Under the pieces are notes generated by a model. That model saw only the letters and a list, made by a program, of their open reading frames with translations. It was not told where the DNA came from and searched no databases. This document shows positions 10,926 through 23,000 of a stretch of DNA of 64,000 bases, piece after piece (within the stretch, counting starts at the first letter, position 1; each line of letters starts with the position of its first letter). Source of the stretch: Stichopus chloronotus. Its lineage: Eukaryota > Echinodermata > Holothuroidea > Aspidochirotida > Stichopodidae. A program made the translations under genes and the position numbers. The stretch spans positions 7,707,845-7,771,844 of the forward strand of contig CM037842.1 of NCBI GenBank assembly GCA_021234535.1. Direction: 5' to 3'.

Positions 10926-13259
10926 CATCAAAAGTGGATGATTTTCAATGATGGGAAATCAACCTAGACCCCAGGAGGTCAAGTAGCTTTGCTTCATCTG
11001 CAATAATGTGTACTGTACTATTCAAATTTTTGGACCAGGCCAAAAGTAAGAGATTTCAGTTTTGAAAAAGATGGTTTGATACAAGTTGTGTTGCATTACA
11101 GCATACACTTTTTACTGTAAAAACTATTCCCTACTCAGCTAGGTAAGCAAGATCAATTGTCCAAAAGCATTGAAATTATCCCAGTTGGTCAAGAATGCCA
11201 AAAAAACAGGTGCAACCGAAACTAACAATTCATTGCAAGTAATGGGATGCAATGGAACTGGAGGAGGCATATTTGATATATTGAACATTGTGATGTGGAA
11301 ACCAAGGTCTGAAGATGTTCCCATGCAGACTAAACTGACCACCAGTGACCAGCTTGTTAGTGTAACTTATACAACAGTACAGTAATTTCCTCTGGCTCAT
11401 ACTCCTGAACATACATACAGTACTTGTACTGTAACTACTGTTAGTCTATATTTACTGTATGTAAACCATGCAGGCTAGGTCTACAGTACACGTATTGCCT
11501 GTTTTGTTATCACTAACTCACTGTAAATCCATGTGCACCCGTGCGTCATACTTAACAAAAGTGAACTAAAGAAGAACAACTCAGCTACGTACAGTAGAAG
11601 TGGAAACAGAAATAGTTAGCTTTAGGTATAATTCCAGTGGTGTTCTTTCTTTGCCTGCCTCCTGGGTGCTTTGATGTCACAGGTTGTTCCCCACTTGGCC
11701 TTGGCACTGCTTTTGCCATGTTTCTTTTTTTCTTTTTTTTTCTGTGTTGTGGAACATATTGGTTTGAAAACCTGTGCTTAAGTTCCTACATAGCCTTAGA
11801 CCCCATCCCTATTTTGCTGATTATAAATGAGTCTGTACAGTATCAATACATAACAAGAATCCAGCAACCAAAAAACAACAACAACAACAACAAAGATGAA
11901 TTGTTTTTTTCTGCAGCCACCCTTTGTCTTATTCAAGACCTTTTTATGACCTTGAGATGGATTGTGACTATGAGTTACCATTGGGGATACATACTGTATA
12001 GTGATATTTACTATCGTATGTAGGCTGTCTACAGTATGCTCAAACATGCCACGTAGGCCTAACTTTACAGAAATCAGGTTGCGTGGAACTGAAAAAAAAA
12101 AACGGATACAAAAAGTTTGAAATGTTTGAAAATTCTTTTTTACAGTATTTGAGCTCAAAGTCTGTGACATTTACTGAACTGCTGCTGATCGGTTTATATT
12201 AAACCATGTTCATTAACGTAATCACCCCGATGAACTATTTAGGACAATCCCAGCCAAAAATTTTCATCAGAATTGTGTTGTTAGAGAATTTCGTGGAACT
12301 GGTACACGTCATGGTAACTCTGTCGGATTACCTCAGATGAACACAGAAATTGCACAGATGGAAAGAACATACTGAAAATACTTTTTGAAATCCCCTTACT
12401 TGAAGGAAAAAGTCTGGATCTCCTTCCATTTTCAATTTTTGAGCAATTTTGTGTTTTAAAATGTTTACTTTAAATGCCTCCTACATCTGTGGCACAACTC
12501 TTTTAGGTTATCCTGCTGCGTACAGCTATCCAATGTAATCCAGTTTTATTTATTACTCACTCGATGGGCTTTTAGTGACAATAATCAGGGCTGCCAGCTT
12601 GTTTGTGGGGTAACCGTCCAGAGTGTCAGCCAGATCACCTTAAAGAAACACGAAGCAAAACTACAGTAGCTCCTAATTTAGGAAACTTGACCCTGTATTT
12701 TTGTACAATGTACACATGTCAACATTTTCAACACATGGTAATACAGTACATCATTACATACTAAGTCTATGTTGCTGCAAGTGGAGAGTACAGTAACTCG
12801 TAAACCTGTTATCGTCCCAATCGGGTGAGCATTAAATCAAGAAAAAAAAATCTATGAAATTTTGTGATAGAATGGGTGTTTTGTAGTTATTTCAATTAGG
12901 CCCGTAAAACACCAAAATGCTGTTTGGCGTGCACTTTAAATTTTTACCAGCCGACAAAGGTAAAAAAAAAAAAAACATATTTGGCTATTTTGGTGTTTGA
13001 AATGCCAAACTGGCAACCTTGACTACAACGATATTACTGTAAGCAGGTAGGCACACTCGGTATAAGAAATTTCCAACGCTACAGTAATTCTGCTATGAGT
13101 TGCGACAAATGGTGACACTTTTACATTGCTGAATTGATGCCATTAATAATGACAGTTTCATTGACATCAGTGCATACAGGAAGTTGTTTTGGGAATTCCC
13201 ATGATTCATGATCATAAGCAACATTCCTGGCCTTGCATCTAATTATGTATGAAGGTACT
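10926..13259. other. No gene seen; simple repeats
   Basis: Non-coding by inspection. Includes a CAA-type microsatellite near 11875 and poly-T/poly-A runs near 11720, 12840 and 12960. Small open frames on both strands (11637-12170) are low-complexity shadows. TACAGTA/TACTGTA heptamers recur. Confidence 0.5.
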
Positions 13260-13972
13260 GAAATTCCTGTCTGCCAGTGGCATTTTAAACTCATCATTGG
13301 CTTTCAAAAAACGTGGGAAGTAAAGTCGATGAATTGATCTACAAATTTGTACACAATATCATTCACTTCAAGGCTGTCAGTCATTTTACGTTGGGGTTTT
13401 TAGGGCAGGGCATAGGCAGCTTGCTCATCTTGGAAGTGAGGTGGCAAATAACAGGTGAAAATTTCCCATTGAAATAGTACAGTGACTCGCTCGCTTCAAA
13501 CTGCAAAAGTACTATACGATAGGCACACAGTAGTGTGTGTGTATCATGAAAGTTACATTGTTTTGTATACCTGTAAGCAGCAATGACAGTGAATTTGTTT
13601 GTATTTCTGGAGAAAGTACAACAAAACAAGACAAGTTTTCAACAATTTTATATGAAGAAATAATTTGTAAGTAATGTACAGTACATGATAGTAATCAGAT
13701 CACCTGACTTGAGAATTTTGGCGAGTGGATCATGTTGATACATGATCACGTTGGCAAAAAGTTGGTGGACATGAGTACAGGTTACTGCATTACTACCACA
13801 GTACAGTATACATGGCACCGAACCGCTTGTTTTTAGCATGTCGAACAAGGCACCGAACCGCTTGTTTTTATAATGTTGAACATGTGGTCAGCACCGGTAC
13901 TTTGAGTACAGTAATACCGATACCGATGTGCTGCGAATACCAGCACTGATTTTCCTGGTACTGCCCAACTCT
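13260..13972. repeat. Dispersed 0.7-kb repeat, copy B
   Basis: Direct-orientation partner of 4620-5392. It ends about 8 bp before the proposed start codon of the PROSER3-like gene, so any promoter or 5' leader of that gene would lie in or very near this repeat. At two sites it lacks TAC(A/T)GTA steps found in copy A. Confidence 0.75.
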
Positions 13973-13979
13973 ACTTGAG

Positions 13980-14017
13980 ATGGCGGCCTTGAAGATTCAA
14001 TTTGCTCACATTATTCC
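13980..14017 (+). CDS. PROSER3-like exon 1 (proposed)
   Basis: ATG at 13980 in a fair context (GAGATGG), reading MAALKIQFAHII then CC before a GTGACT donor. Its phase (two extra bases) joins exactly to exon 2 (one leading base). It is the least certain exon: it is short, its donor is ordinary, and it lies directly after repeat copy B. An alternative first exon further upstream is possible. Confidence 0.4.
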
Positions 14018-17000
14018 GTGACTTACATACGTGGAATGGACCAACAGTGCAGTACTTCCTGAGGCAAGTTCAGTATTGTGAACGGGAGTATAATTGTGAT
14101 GGAGAATGATACTTTGTGTGTATGGAATGTTGGCTACTGTACATCACATTTTGAACCCTTTCATGCTGTTTATGTTTCAGTATTGTATCAAGGTTACAGG
14201 AATGATCCATTCTTTTCTTGTTCCATCGTCATGATATGCTTGTTTTGTTTCGATATTATCGAGGTTACAAATGACCCATTCTTGTCTTGTTGATTCGTCA
14301 TTATGATGTGAGCATGTTTCCATATCAGGAAGGTTAGGGATGATCCATTTTTTTCTTGTTCCTTCATCATGATATACTATTTTTGTTTCAACCTTAGGGA
14401 TGACCCATTTTTGGACTCATCTCCAGCCTCCGCTTTCTATCATCCATCTTTACCAAGGAATCTTACAAATGAAGAGTCTCAGGTTGGTTTAGAGTTTTGA
14501 CCTTCATAGCAGACATCTGTGCTTTATGTCTCTTTATGCCTTAGTAATACTGTACTGCCAGCCATGTTCAGTTACTTCAGTTTTTGTTTGGTGTATTTTC
14601 ACTCTCCCTTTAGACGATGTTTATCACAGACCAGAAGTATTCTGAATCATCAGCTGATGATTGTAAAGAGAACATTAAGGCTGAGGACAAATTGACTTAT
14701 CAAGGTAACAGTGACTTCTTGAGTGAGACAAATGCAATACTAGCTAAGGAGCTTCCTACCAGAGACACACCAAGTCCTCCAGATACATCATCTAAATTTA
14801 ATGAATCTTGGCCAGAGAGTGAGAGGCAGCCTTCATCACCAGCTGGCATTGACTCCTTGCAGGATTCATCAGTTTTCAGTAAGCCTGATGATTCATCATC
14901 ACTGATCAAAGTATCACCATCTTCATCATCATGGATAAGTGATCGGCCTGGAATATCCACCAATCAGCCTCAGAGTAGTTCAGTTCTAGCTTGGTAAGAC
15001 TTCCAGTTAGTAATCATAGCCTGCATTGCAATCTTAACTTCCCTGTGTGATAACTGAATTGACTTTCTGCATGCCGGCATGTGGTAATGTGCAACTGAAC
15101 TGACTTACCATTCTTGAAGCAATTTATATATTGAAATAAATCAACATGGATGCTGCTCAGCAGTTTGGGTTATGGTTCCATTCTGTGATAGAAATAAACA
15201 AATGCATGTTATTACCATAAAATAAAAGAGTGAAAGTCTTGTTTACATCATGGTAGAAAACATGGAAATTTGTTTTTCTGAAGAGCCAGATTTGCTTTAT
15301 TTTACAATAGTCATATCAGTACGTCATTGTAATCAATAACTGGTTAACTCTAACTATAACCTACAGGTGTCAGACCAACTTTCTGGAAAGACCCTTCAAA
15401 TACAGGGGATAGTCTTTGATTCTTTGATAAATTGAAGTCAGGATTGCATCTGCATAGGAGGAATGTAATGGCATTACCAGAGTTCTAGATCTAACCAGCT
15501 TGGAGCATTGTGCTACATGATTAACTGTAATTTTTTTTTAAGTTGTTTGGAGATGTATGGGAAACAATCTTTTGTTGAATTTGTACTCTATGTATTTCAA
15601 GGCAACTGATTGTGTACTGCTACAAATACACTTAGCTGTGTTGTTAGGTTATGGGGGTCAGCAGTTATTGATCACAATGAAGTACAGATATAATTATTGT
15701 AAAATAAATAAAGCTTTTTTAATTAATTGTAAGGGTTGATTTATCAGATTCTTGGATCTTAGAACGGACAACTTAATAATGTCCGTTGAGAGTTGACTTT
15801 TTTCCCTTTGTTAGTAATTTTTAATCACCGTTACTTTTGTAGGTATATACATCGATTTAGACATGAAGCACCCCGTAGCCGGGAAGAAAGGTTTAGAGAT
15901 AATGAAGGAGAAACAGCCAATCTCTGGTGGCTGTCACCAACCAGAGATACATCGTCATCATCATCATTATATGATAACCATAGAGAACAGACCAAAGGTC
16001 AACAAAACAATCTTATTAAGAAAACTGTCACTCCCATGATGAGAGAGGCATCACTGAATTCAAGAAGACCAATTGGAAAAAGAGCAAAGCAGTCTGATCA
16101 AAAGCAAAGAACTTATAAACTAAGAGATCAGCAGGAGCATCAGCAGCAGGAGCAGGAGGAGCAGGAGGAGCAGCATCAATATAAGATACCTTCAGTAAAA
16201 GATACATTAACAGACAGTAGTTCACCTCATAAAACATCAATGGATGCAGAGACGCTCATCATGCAGGAAAAAGCTCAACATCTTTTGGAAGTGAGGTTAG
16301 TTGACAAGATTGAACCTGAACCTTAATTTATGAAGCAGGACATGGTAAAGGTACTGTGTCACTTTGTTAATCAACGCTGTTGAGGAAAGCTAATGTAGTA
16401 AGCATTACATGTTAAAGGAGAAGGAAAGTCTTTTGGCAATGTCACTGTAAATTAGAGATTAACATTTGGTGTGAACATCTTCACTACATTTCAGCTAAGT
16501 ATGTTGTTGACTTTCCAAGATAAACTACAATTTGAATGTTCCTAAAAAATTAATCAGGAAGTGGCCATTTCAGATTGTGATGGCATCACCGGACCACATG
16601 TGATTCAAAAGCTTTTTTTTTTCTTTAAATTTCCTTGTCAATATATATTTTTAACAGTTGTGCATACAGTGGATCGAAATCAGAGTATTAATAACTTGAT
16701 TATTGAATGATACACCTCAGTAATTTGTTTACAAAAGTGTGAAAATTTATAGAAATTATAAGTGAAGAAAACATATACTTACTTTAAAACTCTTACTATC
16801 AGTGGTTATCTGACATCATTATTCGACTTATTCAAGTTGGTTTACTGTACATGCAATTTAGGCAAAAATGGCAGCACTCTTCTTTGAATTTCAGAAGTGT
16901 GTAACTTGGATACGAGACAATATCTCTGAATGAAACTTTGGAAAGATGTTTGCCAAACACTCTTGCTTCTTTTTGATAAATACAGTATATTCCCAGTGTT

Positions 17001-20000
17001 TTCTTATCCTTTAAAGGTACTGTATCACTTTCACAGAAACAGCCACTGACGAGCATAGACACTTATGCTACAATGGTTGTGAAATATTGAAGGAGGTGTT
17101 ATTATGATCTCATATTACAGTTACATGCTAGCTAGACATTCTGGTATTCGTATAAAATTGTGTTAGAGTCTCAATGTGTGTAAAACTTTCCCATCATGCT
17201 TCTTTGCATTTGAACAAAAGATGTTACTAGTTTAGGTGTGAAGAAAATAAGTATGTCTTTGTGTTTTGTTTTGCAAGCTATTGGCCAAAAAAGTACCTGA
17301 AACCTGAAAAAGGTACAGTAAATCTTCTGCCATTGTTTTGAACACATTTCTTGCATAAAAAATGGATGTTTAATCCTTTGTTTGGATTGGTAGGTCCAGG
17401 ACCCAGGGTAGGCCCAGTGCAGTAGTTTTTTAAGCTCCTCCTTCAATTTGCTGTGATTGAAATGACATTACAAGAGAGAATACTTAGTCTCCTGAGGTTT
17501 TCAACTTCAACATAAAATACAGAAGAAGAATGTCAGATGACAGGTGTGCATTTGATTTACAGTAATTACTGCTAATGAGGGAAAATATACTGCTCAATTA
17601 CCTCAAAGATATTTCATTTGTTAGGCGATTGCAGTTCAATGTCATTCCTAAATCACATCGTTACTATCAACTAATCATTACATAATTAGCTTGTGCAGAG
17701 CAAGTTTGTGATCTCAGGTGTTTAGCTGCCCACATTTTCAGAGGAGGTGATGCAAAACTTCAAACTAATGTTTAATTAACAGAGATGAATACATTGACCT
17801 TGTTAAAAAGAGATGGCATGCAAATGAACTGACAAGGCAGAAGTCTAATATTTTGTCAACCAGACACATCAACCAGATACATCAACCAGACACATCAACT
17901 AGATTAAAACTTCTCTTTGTTTGTTGTTAATCTCTTCAGTCACAACTGAACTGTTTCTAACATTTTTAACAACCAGAGGTTTAGTGAATGAATCAAAACA
18001 TTGTTTCATACTAGAAGATAACAAACTTTTACTGTTGAACTTTGTTGAAAGATCAATATGAAAACATTGCTACCATAAAAAAGAGATTCTTAGTAATGAT
18101 GGCAGTAAGTTAATAGATTAACTATTTGTTGTAGCCTACTTTGTCAAATACAATTAATGGACAGATATTGTATCATTTAATATGCATCTACTGTATGCAA
18201 TAATTTGAATATTTTTTTGAAGAAACGCTGATATTGTTCGTTATTATGCTGTTAGTTTCTCATTATCTTCTGTTGTTTTATGTGGCAGTGAATCGTCTTT
18301 CTTAAGTGAACCTATAATCAGCTCGGAGGGTATCGGCTCATCTTCACCAAGTCAACCCACTACTGATGTGTATATTCCAACGGAAATCAGTCCAATCAGA
18401 GGTATAGACTCTACATCTGATTTTATGTAGAAGGTAGAAGGGATAGGTGTTTTTGCTTAAGTGAGTGGGCCTACATTTTTCAAGTGAGTGGTGAGGGATG
18501 GTGAGGTGGGGGGGGGGGGGGAGTGAATGAAACTGGCCAAAACGTCATTTAATTCTCTACGTTTTATTTTAGTGTTTTGCATGCATATTGGTGCGTGGTA
18601 CAGTATGTGAAAGTGCATGGTAAAGTGCATGTACTGTAGTAGCTCAGACAATTTATGATGCAGCACATAATACATGTGTTTGTAGTAGCTGGTTACTGTG
18701 TATGGCAGGTAGCCATTGATGAAGTATGGTGATGGGTGAGGATATATTGTTTATAGTGGCGGGTTATATGTATTACTTCTGATGAAGGGGCTGGTTATAA
18801 GGCAAATAACCATTGATGAAGTGAGTGGTTGTATTGATGTGTAATCATTGATGAAGTGGCAGGTTATATGGTATGTAACCATTGATAAAGTGGCTGGTTA
18901 TATGATGTGTAACCATTGAAGAATTGGCTATTTATATGGTACAAAACCATTGATTCTGGCTGGTTATATGGTGTGTAATCATTGATGAAGTGGCTGGTCA
19001 TATGGTATGTAACCATTGATAAAGTGGCAGGTTATATGGTGTGTAACCATTGAAGAATTAGCTATTTGTATGGTATTTAATCATTGATAGTGGCAGGTTA
19101 TGTATGTTGTGTAATCATTGATGAAGTGGCTGGACGTGGTGTGTAACTGTTAAGAAAAGTGGTTGGTTATATGGTGTGTAATCATTGATGAAGTGGCTGG
19201 AGATGTTGTGTAACTGTTGATAAAGTGGCTTTTTATATGGTGTGTAATTATTGATGAAGTGTCTGGTTATATGGTATGTAACCACTGATAAAGTGACTGG
19301 TTATATGGTGTGTAATCATTGATGAAGTGGCTGGCTATATGGTATGTAACCACTGATAAAGTGACTGGCTATATGGTGTGTAATCATTGATGAAGTGGCT
19401 GGCTATATCGTGTGTAACCACTGATAAAGTGACTGGTTATATGGTGTGTAATCATTGATGAAGTGGCTGGCTATATGGTATGTAACCACTGATAAAGTGT
19501 CTGGTTACAGGGGTACCTGTATATGGTGTGTAATAAGTGATGAAGTGGCAGGTTATATGGTATGTAACCATTGATGAATTGGCTATTTATTGATTTTGTG
19601 GGGGTACTAACTAATGTCAGTCGCCACTGTTAAGATTAAGATATTTTCACCGAAGGTTCGCACAATATTTCAATCCCCGACCCTGTATGGTAAATAAGAA
19701 ACCCTATGCAGTACGGTATATGTTTGTACGGCATTATTTATGCTGATCTAAGCCACAGATTTCGCATGGTCGTTTGGGAGATGCCTGTACTGTAGACCAG
19801 TGTATCATGACTGACAGCTTAGAAATCATTTACACTACAAGGGCCATACCAACCCCATACCAATCATATTTCGGACTGCAGAAATTGCTTAAGCCAGTCA
19901 CAAGTATGCAAATGTGTGGCGGTGGGCTGGTTCTGTTTCCCAAGGCTTAGGCTAAAACAATTCATTTTAAACTGTTTGATTTGATTTTTGTTCGTTTCCA

Positions 20001-23000
20001 AGCAATGCATGTCATAAAATTCCAAAGCATGCTTGAGGGTTTATACAAGCAGTTAAAAACAGTAAAAAACCTAACATGATTTAGGGTTTTCCTGATCTGG
20101 TCTGTACCCGTTCTCCATGCTTATCAGACAATAGAGGAGTACACATAAGCACGAAAATCAATACAGTAGGGCACGCTCTCAAAATTATTTGCATTAAGAA
20201 ATTACTTGAAGTGTAATGTGTATCGTTGAAATTATTTCGGTGACAGTTTTTTTTTCTAACCTGCTATAATGAATGCAATTTTTGGACTCGAAAAAAGTAA
20301 GGGATTTCAGTCTCAAAATAGCGTGGTCCGATTCATCAACTGATATTGCTTTCTGCATGTGCTGTTTGTGCTTTAGAAAGCCTTCAGTGTAGCAACTTGA
20401 ACATCCATTGTCGAAAGTAATGAAAACACTTCAGATAAAGCCAGGAATACAAAATACATTTTTCTGACATGTGCAAAAGGCCCTAAACTAACAATCTGCA
20501 ATTTGTTCACAAACTCCAAGCAGAAGGTCGTATAGATCCTACTGTTCTACTCCATAGCTGTGGCTTGGGACTTTTTTTGTTGCCTAAAATGTGACTGTAT
20601 ACATACTGCAAGAGCCTAACCCATGTACATGTGTTCCTGACCAAAGTACTGTGTAGCCATCTTTGCTGTATGGCACTGATTTGATTTAAATAATTTTTGG
20701 TCTGAAGTGTTCATAAATATTTTACATGTTTTAAAATATATTGGTTAGCTGTTGATGGGTCATTATCAATATACTGTATGGTGGCATGTTTTATGTCAAA
20801 ACTTTGTATCTATAATTCAGATAGGCCTATTTGAAACATTTTTTGTTCACCACACTGTTACTAGAAACCAGTGCCAACTCACCACTACAAGCTAGTCTAT
20901 CCAAACCTTGTGGAGATGAATCTTATCCAAATCATGCTATACATTTGCCCATTTATCGATGGAGGATGGGTGAAAGCATTAGGCACTTGAAAGAGATCTT
21001 CGCAGTAAATTTCGTACCCCATAAAATCCGGTCGTGCACTCACAGCACTTTTTCAGTAATTCAATGACATTTCATTCAGAAAACAGTACTGTTGTCGGTA
21101 GGTCACCGGTACCTGGCGTTCTTCTGTAACTGCTTTCCTTCGCACTTGTGTATGGTCACTGAGCAGATGTCATAAATAACTGCCTTTCACATCCAAGGAC
21201 ACATATCTTTCACATTTTCAGGGCAAGTGAAAAAATTATCAGGGCTAGTGAATTCTGGAACCTTAAAGTGATTGCATGTGTACTGAAAAACCAAACAGAT
21301 AAGACTATGTTTAATCTGAACTTTTTCTGTATATTTAAATGCACACGCGAGGTTGTACATGAATGGACTATGTCTTTCAATGAAGGAAAATGACAGTAAC
21401 TATTTCGAAAAGCAACGGGATTGGCATAAAAACAGAAATCATATTTGAAAATTAACGGTTCTTGCTATAAACACCTACATAATGAACATGCAACAGTACA
21501 GGTCTCACTAGTGTATCAAAAACATACTACTCAAGTCGTCGCTCCTTGGTAGGTATCGGGAATTGTAGTGTTTGGTGAAAGGAAACACTGTGTCTACGAA
21601 TAACCTACGAACTGAACACAACCTTGCCCGTGGCGTCGTTGATCCTGAGTTGTTAACTGAATATTTAATACTAGTATACTTCCCATTGAATTGCTCAAAG
21701 AAGCACACCGTTGATTTGAATGAAAACTGTCAACCACTATTTTATCGTATTCTACACTTTCTGTCATTATGGTAGAAGAATTTAAAATCGTATGGCAAAA
21801 TTAACCAACTGAAACCTATTTTTTTCCCAGATTGTCTGAATGGTGTAATTAAAAGCCTTACGAAACTTTTGGAGCTAAAATTTCAATGTTTTTACTTTTT
21901 GCCTACGCACGTAATCACTTTAATTTTTGATATGGACAATGTATGTTGTGTGATGGTGGACAATGCACAGTGTATTATGGTAGACAATACAATATATGGT
22001 ATGTGGCATGTGAACAATGTGCAGTGTGTGATGGTGGACAAACTCTGGTGTGTGATGGTGGACTATGTATGGGTTGCAATCGTGGACAATGTATGGTGTG
22101 TGTTGATGGGAGATGTACAGTGTGTGGTGATGGGTTATTAATGGTGTACCATGGTCGAGAATATATGGTGTATGTTGGTGGACAACATATGGTGTGTGAT
22201 AGTGGAGTACATTTGGTGTGTGATAGTGGAGTACATTTGGTGTGTGAGAGTGGACAACATTTGGTGTGTAATGATGGACAATGTATGATGACTGATGTGC
22301 AGTGTGTGATTGTGGATTAAGGATGCGATGAATCATTAGCACTGGTAATTCACCAAGCCTTCTTCATACTTAGTTTTCTTGCAAAGTTTCGTTACATGTT
22401 ATTTGCGTTAGAAACCGAACAACGTTTACCGAGAAATCAGCATTCAGTGATTTCAAGATCCAAGAAATCACAAAGTGACGAGGATGATATTTTACACCAG
22501 TGGAGGCTACGTCAAAAAATGGAAGAAGCAAAAAGTGAAAGCAAGGTACGTAATATGTTTTTCGTAATCATGTAATTGTGACCATGTTGAGCTGACTAGA
22601 TGGCTGTAACACTCAGTACTGGACACACAGCTGCTGTACCTTGTACTGGAAGGTTTAACCCTGTACACTATATTGTAGACCTAGCCTTGTGCAACATTCA
22701 ATACTGCTTTCTATGTATTTGATTTGATACTCACCTGTGCTATACTGGGATTCAATGATTCTCTTTTGTCACATTTAACTTACCATCATTTGTTGGTGCA
22801 TTTATTTTGATAGTCGCCAGATATTATCCATATATTCAATGACTATGTCCTCCTTCTTACATCTTACTGTAGCTTGTTTTTTCTAACTTGCCACCATTTG
22901 TTTTCAGTTTGATTATTACTATCATGTTATGCCTAACTTGTCAAGGCTGGATTTTTGTGGTTTTTCTGGGACAAGCAAAACTCCATATGAACAACCAAAG

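Noticed and set aside
11637..12170. Open frames of 124-128 codons on both strands
   Set aside because: Low-complexity poly-T and CAA runs drive both; no motif, no splice context.
14700..14963. Minus-strand frame opposite exon 3
   Set aside because: Shadow of the plus-strand exon with its Ser-rich codons.
21920..22342. 125-140 codon open frames on both strands
   Set aside because: They lie wholly in a short-unit minisatellite whose period keeps frames open; no protein-like features.
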